Shown: positions 52,916 to 62,163 of the stretch, piece by piece | How the letters are laid out: each line of letters opens with the position of its first letter | How positions within the stretch are numbered: the first letter of the stretch is position 1 | Position numbers and translations under genes: made by a program | NCBI RefSeq assembly: GCF_030064675.1 | Contig: NZ_CP116413.1 | Coordinates: forward strand, 6,604,001 to 6,668,000 | Direction: 5' to 3' | DNA from: Crossiella sp. CA-258035 | Lineage (GTDB): Bacteria; Actinomycetota; Actinomycetes; Mycobacteriales; Pseudonocardiaceae | DNA length: 64,000 nucleotides | Notes under the pieces: generated by a model | Database searches by the model: none | What the model was told of the DNA's origin: nothing | What the model saw: only the letters and a program-made list of their open reading frames with translations

Positions 52916-55102
52916 CTACGGGTAGCTCACCAGGTTCTGCACCACCTGTCCCGGCCCCGCGGTGCCGCCGGAGTTGTTGATGACGCGGTTGATGGTGCCC
53001 GCGCCGCCGCCCAGGGACACCGTGACCATGTGCCGGAAGCGGACGCCGGGGTGGTTGGGCACCTCGAAGGCCCGCTCGGCCACCACGCTGCGGTTGACGT
53101 TGAAGAAGCAGTAGCTGCCCAGCCCGTAGGCCTCGTGGCTGGTGACGTGGTTGCCCACCTTGTAGGCCGCGTAGCCCCTGGTGGAACCGTTCATCCAGGC
53201 CGCCTGGTTCGGCGGGTCGTAGGGCATCTCGTTCTGGTAGAAGAACGTCTTGCCGCCCTGGCCGTTCCAGATGGTCTGGTACTTCTGGTAGTGCTCGACG
53301 AACAGGCCGTACATGCTCACGTTGTCGCCGTTGACCACCAGGCCCACGTCCGCGGTGTTGGTGTGCCAGCCGATGCCGTCGCCGTGGTCGCCGCGCCAGA
53401 GCCACAGGTGGTCGCCGATCACGTTGCGGCTGTTGACCACCAGGCTGGTGGTGGCCTTGCCCGCGACCATGCCGCCGATCCGGATGAACACATCGTGCAG
53501 CGAGGTCGGGTTGGCCGCGTGGTTGCCGGTGGAGCCCTGCGGGCCGACCTCCATCAGCAGGTTGGAGTTGGTCGTGCCGGCGTCGATGAGCAGTCCGGCG
53601 ATCTTCACGCCGGGCACGTCGGCCACGGTCAGTGCGGTGATCCCGTTGCCGGGCATCAGGGTGGCCAGGCCCATGCCCAGCACCACGGTGTCCGGGCGGG
53701 TGACCCGCAGGGTCTGGTCCAGACGGTAGATGCCGGGGGTGACGATCAGGTTCTTGCCCTCGGCCAGCGCCTGGTTCATCGCGGCGGCGCTGGTGCCGGG
53801 CTTGGCGATGAAGAAGGAGCTGATCGGCAGCGCCTGGCCGGGCTGGTTGCCGCTCTCCCAGGTGGTGCCCCTGGAGTTGTCGCGCAGCGTGGGCACGAAG
53901 ACCTCGTAGGCCCCGGCGGCGTTGACCTGGAGGAAGGGCTTCTCCCGGATCTGCGGGGTGTGGTCGATCCTGGTGTAGGGCGGGTTCGGGAAGTTGCCGG
54001 CGGGGGCGTTGTTCGCCCCGACGAAGACCATGTTCCAGTTGGACCCGCTCCAGCTGCCCCAGTTGGTGTTGCGGGACAACCACTGCTGCTGGCTGCCTGA
54101 GCGCACCTGGCCGTCGATCTTGCTGTCGGCCATGAACCCGCCGCTGGACCAGCCGTTGTCGTCGAGCTGCAGGTCGCCGCGCACGTGCATGCGGCGGTAC
54201 GGCGCGGCCTGGGAGACCGCCCAGCGGTCCATGCCACCGGTGGGGGTCACCGACAGGTTCTCCGCGGCCCGCCAGAAGTTGTGCGTGGCGTTGCCCTGGA
54301 ACCAGTCCGCCTCCACGTGCACCGCGCCGCGGATGTTCACCTGGTCGGGGTGCCTGCCCAGGCCGAGGACCTGGGTGTAGTAGCCGACGTTGACGTCGAC
54401 GTCGTAGGTGCCCGGCTTGAACAGCATGGCGTAGCGGTCCGGGCCGAACTGGGCCCGCTCCTGCCGCTGGAAGATCGTGTTCGCCCGGTTCTGGATGGTG
54501 GACTGCGGGGTGGACGGGTCGAAGACGAAGACGTTCGGGCCGAAGTCCGGGTCGCCGGGGCCGGGGTCGCCGCCGACGAGCACCAGGTCGAAGGACTGGT
54601 TGGGCGAGCCCTCGAAGCAGGTCCACTGCTGGAACTGGACACTGTCGGCCTGCGAGCCCTCGGTCAGGTCGAGGCACTTGCCGCTGTTGCGGTTGACCAG
54701 CCGGTGCGAGCCGTCGGCCTGCTGCACCGGCTGCCACTGCTGGTTCGCGCCGCCGCCGTAGGTCCACAGGTGGGTCAGGCCGCCGTCGGCGGTGGAGCTC
54801 TCCGCCACGTCGATGACCTGGGCGGCGTCGATGCGGCTGTTCAGCCGGAAGAAGCCGCCGCCGCTCTCCTGGAACTGCCACTGCTGGGCGGTGGTGTCGT
54901 TGCAGGTGTACTGCTGCACGGCGGTGCCGTTGACCGCGGCCGCGCCACGGGCGTCCACGCACTTGCCGCTGGCCTTGCTCACCACCTTGTACCAGGCGTT
55001 GGGCGTGACCGCCGCGCCGGCGGCCGGTGCGGACACCAGGGTCAGCGAACTCGCGGCGACCACCGCGGCTGTCGCCGCCGTCGCCATCCGTCTCCACGTC
55101 AC
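52916..55102 (-). CDS. Secreted RICIN-domain/right-handed beta-helix protein
   Basis: A 728-residue exported protein. Signal peptide residues 1 to ~30 (start GTG 55102, RBS AGAGGAG). A ricin-type beta-trefoil lectin (CBM13) spans about residues 35-165: SGKCVDARG, VQQYTCNDTTAQQW, SGKCLDLTEGSQ, VQFQQWTC. A long beta-helix follows: MLFKPGTYDVDVNVGYYTQV, then VLGLG, WAVSQAAPYRR, NLIVTPGIYRLDQTLRVTRP, DTVVLGMGLATLMP. Similar proteins are often mislabelled adenylyl cyclase; no cyclase domain is visible. It probably binds and cuts a polysaccharide, but no catalytic set is assigned. Confidence 0.85.
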   Translation of the reverse strand: MTWRRMATAATAAVVAASSLTLVSAPAAGAAVTPNAWYKVVSKASGKCVDARGAAAVNGTAVQQYTCNDTTAQQWQFQESGGGFFRLNSRIDAAQVIDVAESSTADGGLTHLWTYGGGANQQWQPVQQADGSHRLVNRNSGKCLDLTEGSQADSVQFQQWTCFEGSPNQSFDLVLVGGDPGPGDPDFGPNVFVFDPSTPQSTIQNRANTIFQRQERAQFGPDRYAMLFKPGTYDVDVNVGYYTQVLGLGRHPDQVNIRGAVHVEADWFQGNATHNFWRAAENLSVTPTGGMDRWAVSQAAPYRRMHVRGDLQLDDNGWSSGGFMADSKIDGQVRSGSQQQWLSRNTNWGSWSGSNWNMVFVGANNAPAGNFPNPPYTRIDHTPQIREKPFLQVNAAGAYEVFVPTLRDNSRGTTWESGNQPGQALPISSFFIAKPGTSAAAMNQALAEGKNLIVTPGIYRLDQTLRVTRPDTVVLGMGLATLMPGNGITALTVADVPGVKIAGLLIDAGTTNSNLLMEVGPQGSTGNHAANPTSLHDVFIRIGGMVAGKATTSLVVNSRNVIGDHLWLWRGDHGDGIGWHTNTADVGLVVNGDNVSMYGLFVEHYQKYQTIWNGQGGKTFFYQNEMPYDPPNQAAWMNGSTRGYAAYKVGNHVTSHEAYGLGSYCFFNVNRSVVAERAFEVPNHPGVRFRHMVTVSLGGGAGTINRVINNSGGTAGPGQVVQNLVSYP

Positions 55103-55544
55103 AGGGCACTCCTCTGCCACGATGCAGGGACGCGACACCCAGGCAGAGCAAGCGTTTTCCCGGGCGTCACGCAGGGGGTGGCGGCGGTGAGTTTGTTGGC
55201 GGGCCGAACGTAATGACGGCCACGGCCACAAGTCAATACAGGGCTAAAAATAAGGCTTGAACATTACACTGATAACAGCCAGAGGCTAGCGCCGCTAACG
55301 CGCGAGTGTTATCGTCGATCGCATAGTTAGCGAATCACCGCTAACAAGAAGCACGGAGAACTCCGGCGGCCGGCCGGGACCACGACGGCAGGCCCTACCG
55401 CACCCACGTCGACCCGGCCGACGATGTTCGGAGGTGGTCAGCCTGGCCGCCGGCGAGATCCGGGCCGACTTCGACCGCCGGATCGAGCTGACCGAGCTGC
55501 CGCACCCGGCGAACTGACCTGACCGGCTGAGACGAGGAGGCGCG
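55103..55544. other. 442-bp divergent promoter region with possible gene remnant
   Basis: The stretch 55230-55350 is AT-rich for this genome and holds the operator-like repeats. From 55439 to 55517 a short frame VVSLAAGEIRADFDRRIELT, ending ELPHPAN and a stop, reads like the tail of a lost gene, but it is too short to assign. No other gene. Confidence 0.4.
55293..55345. promoter_or_regulatory. GTTAGCG/CGCTAAC operator repeats
   Basis: GTTAGCG (55326-55332) and CGCTAAC (55339-55345) form a perfect 7-bp inverted repeat with a 6-bp spacer; a third CGCTAAC lies at 55293-55299. They lie between the divergent beta-helix gene and the aldehyde oxidoreductase operon. No cognate regulator is adjacent. 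Confidence 0.55.
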
Positions 55545-56165
55545 GTGTCCGATCACCCACAGGTCCGGCCCACCCGGCGGACCGTGCTCAGGGCAGGCGG
55601 CGTCACCGCGGCGGGCGCGATCGCGGCGGGCGCCCTGCCCGCCACCGCGGTCGCTGCCGAATCAGAGTCCACAGTGGACGGTGTGGAACCGGGGGCGAGC
55701 GTGGAGATCACGTTGCGCGTCAACGGCGCCGACCACCGGGTCTCGGTGGAACCCCGGGTCACCCTGCTGGACGCGTTGCGCGAGCGGCTTGGCCTGACCG
55801 GGACGAAGAAGGGCTGCGACCGCGGCGAGTGCGGGGCGTGCACGGTGCTGGCCGACGGGCAGCGGATCAAGTCCTGCCTGACCCTGGCGGTGATGCGGCA
55901 GGGCCAGCGGATCACCACGGTGGAGGGGCTGGCGCGGGACGGGGAGCTGCATCCGGTGCAGGCGGCGTTCATCCGCAGGGACGCCTTCCAGTGCGGGTTC
56001 TGCACGCCGGGGCAGATCATGTCCGCGGTGGCCGCGATCGAGGAGGGGCACGCCGGGTCGGACGCGGAGATCCGGGAGTGGATGAGCGGGAACCTGTGCC
56101 GGTGCAGCTGCTATCCCAACATCGTGGCCGCGGTGCGAGATGCGGCGAAGGAGGGGCGGGGATGA
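55545..56165 (+). CDS. Aldehyde oxidoreductase, 2Fe-2S subunit (PaoA/YagT-like)
   Basis: A 206-residue small subunit of a xanthine-oxidase-family molybdoenzyme. A twin-arginine signal (TRRTVLRAGGV, RR at 11-12) exports the folded complex. Plant-type [2Fe-2S] cluster: Cys91, 96, 99, 111 (CDRGECGACT); second cluster: Cys150, 153, 185, 187 (CGFC, CRC). It passes electrons from the Mo site to FAD. The stop overlaps the next ATG (ATGA). First of a three-gene operon matching PaoABC. Confidence 0.93.
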   Translation: MSDHPQVRPTRRTVLRAGGVTAAGAIAAGALPATAVAAESESTVDGVEPGASVEITLRVNGADHRVSVEPRVTLLDALRERLGLTGTKKGCDRGECGACTVLADGQRIKSCLTLAVMRQGQRITTVEGLARDGELHPVQAAFIRRDAFQCGFCTPGQIMSAVAAIEEGHAGSDAEIREWMSGNLCRCSCYPNIVAAVRDAAKEGRG

Positions 56166-57142
56166 GGGCCTTCGGCTATGTCCGCCCTCGGGCGACCGAG
56201 GAAGCCGTGCGCGCCGCCGCGACTCCCGGAGCCGCGTACGTGGCCGGTGGCACCGAGCTGCTGAACCTGATGAAGGACGGCGTGCAGGCGCACGACCGGC
56301 TGGTCGACATCAACGCCTTGCCGCTCAACGACATCGAGGTGCTGCCGGACCGCATCCGGATCGGCGCGCTGGCCCGGATGGCCGAGGTGGCCGCGCATCC
56401 CGCGGTGCGCACCCGGGCGCCGGTGCTGGCCTCGGCGCTGCTCAACTCGGCCTCGCCGCAGATCCGGAACATGGCCGCGATCGGCGGGAACCTGGTGCAG
56501 CGCAACCGGTGCGGCTACTTCCGGGACAGCGGGTTCCCGTGCAACAAGCGGCAGCCCGGCAGCGGCTGCCCCGCCCGTTCCGGGCACAACCGGATGCACG
56601 CGCTCTTCGGCGGCAGCGAGCACTGCGTGGCGGTGCACGCCTCAGATCTCGCGGTGTCCCTCCAGGCGCTGGAGGCCACCGTGCTCACCCAGGGCACGGC
56701 CGGGGCGCGGCGGATCGCCTTCGCCGAGTTCTACCGGCTGCCGGGTGACTCGCCGCAGGTGGAGCACGTGCTGCGGCCGGGTGAGCTGATCACCGGGGTG
56801 GAGGTGCCGACCGGGGCATTGGCCGCGCGGTCGCGGTACCTGAAGCTGCGGGACCGGGAGAGCTTCGAGTTCGCGGTGGTGTCGGTGGCCGCCTGCCTGA
56901 CCCAGCGCGGCGGACGGGTGCGGGAGGTGCGGCTGGCCTTCGGCGGGGTGGCTCCGTTGCCCTGGCGGGTGCCGGAAGCCGAGGCGGTGCTGCGGGGCAG
57001 GCCGCTGGATGGGGCCAGCCTGGCCGCGGCCGCTGATGCCGCGGTGCGCGGGGCGCGGCCGTTGGCGCACAACGGTTTCAAGGTGGAGCTGATGCGCAGG
57101 GCGCTCACCGGGGTGCTCACCGAGCTGGGGAGGCAGCGATGA
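56162..57142 (+). CDS. Aldehyde oxidoreductase, FAD and 4Fe-4S subunit (PaoB/YagS-like)
   Basis: A 326-residue FAD subunit of the CO-dehydrogenase/xanthine-oxidase medium-chain type. The FAD loop is VAGGTELLNLMKDG (residues 27-40) with IGGNLVQRNRCGYF (107-120). An insertion with Cys117, 127, 136 and 155 is the extra [4Fe-4S] site that marks PaoB-type subunits. Coupled to both neighbours by 4-nt ATGA overlaps. It has no signal and would travel with PaoA through Tat. Confidence 0.92.
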   Translation: MRAFGYVRPRATEEAVRAAATPGAAYVAGGTELLNLMKDGVQAHDRLVDINALPLNDIEVLPDRIRIGALARMAEVAAHPAVRTRAPVLASALLNSASPQIRNMAAIGGNLVQRNRCGYFRDSGFPCNKRQPGSGCPARSGHNRMHALFGGSEHCVAVHASDLAVSLQALEATVLTQGTAGARRIAFAEFYRLPGDSPQVEHVLRPGELITGVEVPTGALAARSRYLKLRDRESFEFAVVSVAACLTQRGGRVREVRLAFGGVAPLPWRVPEAEAVLRGRPLDGASLAAAADAAVRGARPLAHNGFKVELMRRALTGVLTELGRQR

Positions 57143-59310
57143 GCGGGGACCTGATCGGGCGGCCGGTGGACCGGGTGGACGGGCACGCCAAGGTCACCGG
57201 CGCCGCGACCTACGCCGCCGACCAGCGGATTCCCGGGCTGCTGCACGGGGTTCTGGTGCTCAGCACGATCGCCAAGGGCCGGCTCACCGGCATCGAGGTG
57301 GCCGCGGCCGAACGGGCGGCGGGGGTGGTGCGGGTGTTCACCCACCTCACCATGCCGCGGCTCACCGTGCCGGCCGCCGCCTACCGCAAGACCTACATCC
57401 CGGTGCAGGACGACCGGATCCACCACAGCGGCCAGCCGATCGCACTGGTGGTCGCCCGGACCCTGGAGGAGGCGCAGCATGCCGCCACGCTGGTGAACGC
57501 CCAGTACCGGGCCGAGCGGCACCGCAGCGCGCTGCACGAGGCCGAGGGCGAGGAGTTCGTGCCGCCGGTGACCGGTGGCGAACCCAACGAGAGCGTGCGC
57601 GGCAACCCCGAGGCCGGACTCGCCGAAGCGGATATCCGGATCGACGCTATATACAGTTCGCCGATGCATCTGCACAACCCGATGGAGCCGCACGCGAGCA
57701 TCGCGCACTGGGCGGACGGGCAGCTCACGCTGTACGAGTCGACCCAGGCCGGGAACTTCGCGCGGACCGCGGTGGCCCAGGCGCTGAACCTGCCGCCGGC
57801 CTCGGTGCGGGTGGTCTCGCCGTACCTGGGCGGCGGGTTCGGCGCCAAGAGCGCGGCCTGGCCGCACCTGCTGCTCACCGCGGCCGTGGCCAGGGAGCTG
57901 GCGCGGCCGGTGAAGCTGGTGCTCTCCCGGGCGCAGACCTACACCGCGCACGGCCACCGCAGCGAGTTCCGGCAGCGGATCACCCTGGGCGCCAAGCGGG
58001 ACGGCCGGATCACCGCGCTGGTGCACGTCTCCACCCAGCAGTGCTCGGCCACCGAGGACCGGATCTACAACGCCAGCCACTCCTCCCGCACCCTCTACGC
58101 CATCCCGAACCTGCGCATCCGGCAGCAGGCGGTGCGGCTGGACCTGCAGACCGGCAGCTTCATCCGCTCCCCCGAGCTGGCCGCCCACCACGGCCTGGAG
58201 ACCGCGCTGGACGAGCTGAGCCACGAGCTGGGCATCGACCCGGTGGAGCTGCGGCTGCGCAACTACGCCGCCACGCACCCCGGCACCGGCCAGCGCTGGG
58301 GCAGCAAGCACCTGGACGAGTGCTACCGGATCGGCGCCCGCGCCTTCGGCTGGTCCCGGCGCGACCCCAGGGTCGGCTCGATGCGGGACGGGGACATCCG
58401 GATCGGCTGGGGCATGGCCACCGAGGCGCACTCCTGCACCGCGCTGCCCTCGGCCGCCCAGCTCACCCTGGGCACCGACGGCCGGGCCACGCTGCGCACC
58501 GGCGCGCACGACATCGGCACCGGGACCTACACCGTGCTCACCCAGGTCGCCGCGCAGGCGCTGGGCATGCCGCTGACCGCGGTGACCACCCAGCTGGGCC
58601 ACACCGACTACCCGGCGGCGACCGGTTCCTTCGGCTCGGCCACGGTGAACAGCGTGACCGGCGCGGTCGACCAGGCCGCGACCGCGGCCCGCGCCGAGGT
58701 CATCCGGCTGGCGGTGGCCGATCCGCGCTCACCGCTGCACGGCCTGCCGCCGGAGCGGATCGGCGCCGAGCACGGCTACCTGTTCGACCGGGACCGCCGT
58801 CGCCGGGACAGCTACCGCGATGTCCTTGCCCGGCACGGGAAACCGGTGACGGCCACCGGCAACAGCACGAACACGCCGAACCACACCACCGGCGCGGTGT
58901 TCGTGGAGGTGCGGGTGGATCCGCGCTACGGCAAGGTCTCGGTGAGCCGGGTGGTCGGCGCCTACGACCCCGGCCGGGTGCTCAACCGGCGCACCGCGCA
59001 CAGCCAGGCCATCGGCGGCACGATCTGGGGCATCGGGTTCGCGCTGATGGAGCACGCGGTGGTGGACCCGGCGCACGCGCGGATCATGAACGCCACCCTG
59101 TCGACCTACCTGATGCCGGTGCACGCGGACGTGCCGGCGATCGAGACGCACTTCGTGGACAAGCCGGACCCGACCAGTGCCGCGCTGGGCGCGCGGGGGT
59201 TCGGCGAGACACCGCTGACCGGGGTGCCGGCGGCGATCGGCAACGCGGTGTTCCACGCGACCGGGCGGCGGATCCGGGAGGTGCCGATCACTCAGGACAA
59301 GCTGTTGTAG
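57139..59310 (+). CDS. Aldehyde oxidoreductase, molybdopterin subunit (PaoC/YagR-like)
   Basis: A 723-residue molybdenum-cofactor subunit oxidising aldehydes (or related compounds) to acids, expected in the periplasm-equivalent space. Typical motifs: GHAKVTGAATYAAD near the N-terminus, YLGGGFGAKSAAWPHLLLTA, GMATEAHSC, TGSFGSATVNSVTGAV, and the catalytic Glu in GARGFGETPLTG near residue 690. No chaperone (PaoD) or cofactor gene follows, unlike in E. coli. Its 3' end overlaps the convergent response-regulator gene by 19 nt. Confidence 0.93.
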   Translation: MSGDLIGRPVDRVDGHAKVTGAATYAADQRIPGLLHGVLVLSTIAKGRLTGIEVAAAERAAGVVRVFTHLTMPRLTVPAAAYRKTYIPVQDDRIHHSGQPIALVVARTLEEAQHAATLVNAQYRAERHRSALHEAEGEEFVPPVTGGEPNESVRGNPEAGLAEADIRIDAIYSSPMHLHNPMEPHASIAHWADGQLTLYESTQAGNFARTAVAQALNLPPASVRVVSPYLGGGFGAKSAAWPHLLLTAAVARELARPVKLVLSRAQTYTAHGHRSEFRQRITLGAKRDGRITALVHVSTQQCSATEDRIYNASHSSRTLYAIPNLRIRQQAVRLDLQTGSFIRSPELAAHHGLETALDELSHELGIDPVELRLRNYAATHPGTGQRWGSKHLDECYRIGARAFGWSRRDPRVGSMRDGDIRIGWGMATEAHSCTALPSAAQLTLGTDGRATLRTGAHDIGTGTYTVLTQVAAQALGMPLTAVTTQLGHTDYPAATGSFGSATVNSVTGAVDQAATAARAEVIRLAVADPRSPLHGLPPERIGAEHGYLFDRDRRRRDSYRDVLARHGKPVTATGNSTNTPNHTTGAVFVEVRVDPRYGKVSVSRVVGAYDPGRVLNRRTAHSQAIGGTIWGIGFALMEHAVVDPAHARIMNATLSTYLMPVHADVPAIETHFVDKPDPTSAALGARGFGETPLTGVPAAIGNAVFHATGRRIREVPITQDKLL

Positions 59311-59906
59311 CCGGTCAGCCAGCCGTGGTCGGTGGCCAGGCGGATGGCGTCGACCTTGTTGCGCGCGCCGAGCTTGTCCAGCACCCGGGTCATGTGGTTC
59401 TGCACGGTGCCGGTGGCCAGGTTCAGCGTGCGGGCGACCTCCTTGGCGGTGTCGCCGCGGGCCATCAGCTCCAGCACCGCCAGCTCGCGCCGGGTCAGCG
59501 GGCTGGGCGCGCCGATCCGGCCGTCGGAGGTGATCACCGTCTCGCCGCGGTGCACCCGGCGGATCGCGTCCAGCACCACGGTCACCGACCGGCCCTTGGG
59601 CAGGAAGCCGTGCACGCCAAGGGAAAGGGCCTCCTGGAGCACGGCGGGGCGGTCCAGCACACTGAGCAGCAGCAGGCGGAGCTCGGGGGTGGTGGCGCGC
59701 AGGTGGCGGGCCACGGTCAGGCCGTCGGCGCCGGGCAGCTCGATGTCCAGCAGCAGCACGTCCGGCCTGGTCCGCTCGACCAGCTCGGCCACGGTGTCGC
59801 CGCGGCCGGTCTCGGCGACCACCTCGATGTCGGCTTCCAGCCGGAACAGGCTGACCAGGGCCTCGCGCAGCACGGTCATGTCCTCGGCCACCGCGACCCG
59901 GATCAC
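59292..59906 (-). CDS. NarL-family response regulator
   Basis: A 204-residue response regulator. Receiver: AEDMTVLRE, phospho-acceptor Asp54 (DVLLLDIELPG), GFLPKG Lys. LuxR HTH: LTRRELAVLELMARGDTAKE, VARTLNLATGTVQNHMTRVL. Start GTG 59906 overlaps the kinase stop by 4 nt (GTGA), so both are made together. Targets unknown; the oxidoreductase operon is convergent and not obviously controlled by it. Confidence 0.94.
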   Translation of the reverse strand: MIRVAVAEDMTVLREALVSLFRLEADIEVVAETGRGDTVAELVERTRPDVLLLDIELPGADGLTVARHLRATTPELRLLLLSVLDRPAVLQEALSLGVHGFLPKGRSVTVVLDAIRRVHRGETVITSDGRIGAPSPLTRRELAVLELMARGDTAKEVARTLNLATGTVQNHMTRVLDKLGARNKVDAIRLATDHGWLTGYNSLS

Positions 59907-60979
59907 CGCGTCACCGGGAGCTCGACCAGCAGCCGGAAGCGGCGACCGGCGGCCGGTCCGGCCCGCACCCGGCCGCCGAGGGCGGTGATCCGGTCGGTGA
60001 GGCCGGTCAGGCCGCTGCCGGGGCTGCCGGGGCTGGCGTGGGCGCCGTCGTTGTCGACCGTCAGGCGGAACATGCCGTCCTTCTCCTCGGTGGTCACCAC
60101 GCAGCGGCGCGCGGTGCTGTGCTTGAGCACGTTGGTGATCGCCTCGCGCAGCGCCCAGCTCGCCCCGGGCGGCGCGGCGGCGCGCAGGCGCAGCTCGGCG
60201 CGGACACCGGCGGCTTCGAGCAGGGCCGTGCCGCGTTCGAGCTCCTCGTCGAACTCCGGGCGCCAGAGGCCGGTGGCGACCTGGCGGACGCCGTCGAGGG
60301 CGCGTTCGGTGGCGCGCTGCACCGCGAGCAGCTGCTCGGCGGCGGCGGCCGGGTCGATGGCGGTGAGGCGGGCGGCGAGCTCGGCGCGCAGGCCGGCCGC
60401 GGTGAGCTCCTGGCCGAGGGAGTCGTGCAGGTCCCTGGCCACCCGCAGCCGCTCCTCGGCGACCGCGAGGCGGGCCAGCGCGTGCCGGTTGCGGGCCAGG
60501 CGCTGGGCCAGTTCGGCGGCCCGGATGGTGGCGAACAGGGCGATCGAGGCGACCAGGCCCGCCGGCACCGCCTGCAGGACCACCTCCGGATACGCCGGAA
60601 CCAGGAAAAGACAGGCTCCGGCCGCGACCACCAGAAAGGAAATCCGGTCCCACGGCGCGGGCAGCACCACCAGCAGGGTGCAGGCGGTGAGCAGAACGGC
60701 GAAACCGCTCAGCAACGGGTACGGCATGATCAAGGCCGGGACCGCGAGCTGGCCACTGACAAAGGCGGCCGCCACGGCGCGGGATGGTTGTCCGCGCCGG
60801 ATCCGGAACAGGATCGCACCGCCCAGCAGCACCAGGCCGAACAGAAAAATCCACTCCTGTGCGACCACCGGGCTACGGTCGAAGAACACCCTCGAACCGA
60901 TTACCGGGAAACCGACCAGCAGCGGCACGGCGATCGCGAGCAGGCTGGTCAGCTGGCCCGGCCGGACCGTTGTCGGCAT
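59903..60979 (-). CDS. NarL-type sensor histidine kinase
   Basis: A 358-residue membrane kinase. Five to six TM helices occupy residues ~10-150. The HisKA_3 box ARDLHDSLGQELTAAG has His185 as phosphorylation site. The ATPase half is reduced: LREAITNVLKHSTA (N-box), GSGLTGLTDRITALGG (G box). Upstream in an operon with the NarL-type regulator. It likely senses a membrane or envelope signal. Confidence 0.92.
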   Translation of the reverse strand: MPTTVRPGQLTSLLAIAVPLLVGFPVIGSRVFFDRSPVVAQEWIFLFGLVLLGGAILFRIRRGQPSRAVAAAFVSGQLAVPALIMPYPLLSGFAVLLTACTLLVVLPAPWDRISFLVVAAGACLFLVPAYPEVVLQAVPAGLVASIALFATIRAAELAQRLARNRHALARLAVAEERLRVARDLHDSLGQELTAAGLRAELAARLTAIDPAAAAEQLLAVQRATERALDGVRQVATGLWRPEFDEELERGTALLEAAGVRAELRLRAAAPPGASWALREAITNVLKHSTARRCVVTTEEKDGMFRLTVDNDGAHASPGSPGSGLTGLTDRITALGGRVRAGPAAGRRFRLLVELPVTR

Positions 60980-61212
60980 GCGCTCCCCCTCCTCGGCGTA
61001 CTACTGAGACGCCATTGCCCGGCCGCGATGACGAAACCACGACAACATGAGAGCCGGGTCATAAGCAATCCATGACTTTCTCACGGTGGAATCGTGCCCA
61101 AATCCAGGCTGCCCAGCGCCGGAAATCGGTGCCACGATTCATCCAGGGGGGAAACGGGGGGCGCGCGTCGGCGATTTCGCGGGGCGCGTCCTCCACCCCG
61201 TACGCTGACCCG

Positions 61213-62163
61213 ATGCGTCGCAGAACCCCGCCCCCGCTACCGCAGCGCTTCGGCCTGGACCCGGCCCGGATGCGCCTGCCGGAGGACGGGGCCTGGGCGA
61301 CCGTGCGCGCGCACCTGGCCGACCGGTTGCCGCTGGTCACCCCGGCGGTGCTGGACGCGATGTTCACCGAGCGGCGGATCGCCGACCTGAACGGACCCCT
61401 GGAGCTGGACGCGCCGTACGTGCCCGGCGGGGTGGTGTGGTTCCACCGGGAGCTGCCGGTGGAGGCCCCGGTGCCTTACCCGATCGGGATCGTGCACCGG
61501 GACGAGCACCTGCTGGTGGTGGACAAGCCGCACTTCCTGGCCACCATCCCGCGCGGCAAGCACATCCAGCAGACCGCGCTGGTGAAGCTGCGCCGGGAGC
61601 TGGACCTGCCGGAGCTCAGCGCGGCGCACCGGCTGGACCGGGTGACCGCGGGGCTGGTCATGTTCGTGATCAACCGGGCGGACCGGGGGCGCTACCAGAC
61701 GCTGTTCCGGGACCGGTTGGTGCACAAGGAGTACGAGGCCGTCGCGCCGGTGAACCCCGGGCTGGTGCTGCCCATGACGGTGCGCAGCCGGATCCACAAG
61801 GAACGCGGGGTGATCACCGCGCAGGAGGTGGACGGCCCGCCGAACGCGGTGACCACGCTCGAGCTGCTGGACCAGCGCGACGGGCTCGGCCGGTACCGGC
61901 TGCTGCCGCTGACCGGGCGCACCCACCAGCTGCGGCTGCACCTGAGCAGGCTGGGCATCCCGATCCTGGGCGACGACTTCTACCCCGAGATCACCGACCG
62001 GCCCCTCGATGACTTCACCCGGCCGTTGCAGCTGCTGGCCAAGACGCTGCGGTTCACCGACCCGATCACCGGGGAGGAACGGCACCTGACCAGCAGGCAG
62101 TCGCTGGCCGCGTGGACCGACTACCCGTCCTGGGCCAGCGCGGCCAGCCTGCGCCCCAGGTAG
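61213..62163 (+). CDS. RluA-family pseudouridine synthase
   Basis: A 316-residue RNA-modifying enzyme that isomerises uridine to pseudouridine in rRNA or tRNA. The catalytic motif [14 protein letters not shown] contains the Asp of [22 protein letters not shown] precedes it and [20 protein letters not shown], then LGDDFYP, follows, all typical. The N-terminal ~80 residues form an extra domain without a clear S4 motif. I start at ATG 61213; the earlier open frame is not protein-like. Its last 43 nt overlap the convergent sigma-factor gene. Confidence 0.92.
   Translation: MRRRTPPPLPQRFGLDPARMRLPEDGAWATVRAHLADRLPLVTPAVLDAMFTERRIADLNGPLELDAPYVPGGVVWFHRELPVEAPVPYPIGIVHRDEHLLVVDKPHFLATIPRGKHIQQTALVKLRRELDLPELSAAHRLDRVTAGLVMFVINRADRGRYQTLFRDRLVHKEYEAVAPVNPGLVLPMTVRSRIHKERGVITAQEVDGPPNAVTTLELLDQRDGLGRYRLLPLTGRTHQLRLHLSRLGIPILGDDFYPEITDRPLDDFTRPLQLLAKTLRFTDPITGEERHLTSRQSLAAWTDYPSWASAASLRPR

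Noticed and set aside
52916-55102. Adenylyl cyclase
   Set aside because: No cyclase catalytic domain; the protein is an exported lectin/beta-helix.
55439-55517. Small gene or remnant before the oxidoreductase operon
   Set aside because: Only 26 codons with no RBS or recognised family; noted in the gap entry but not called a gene.
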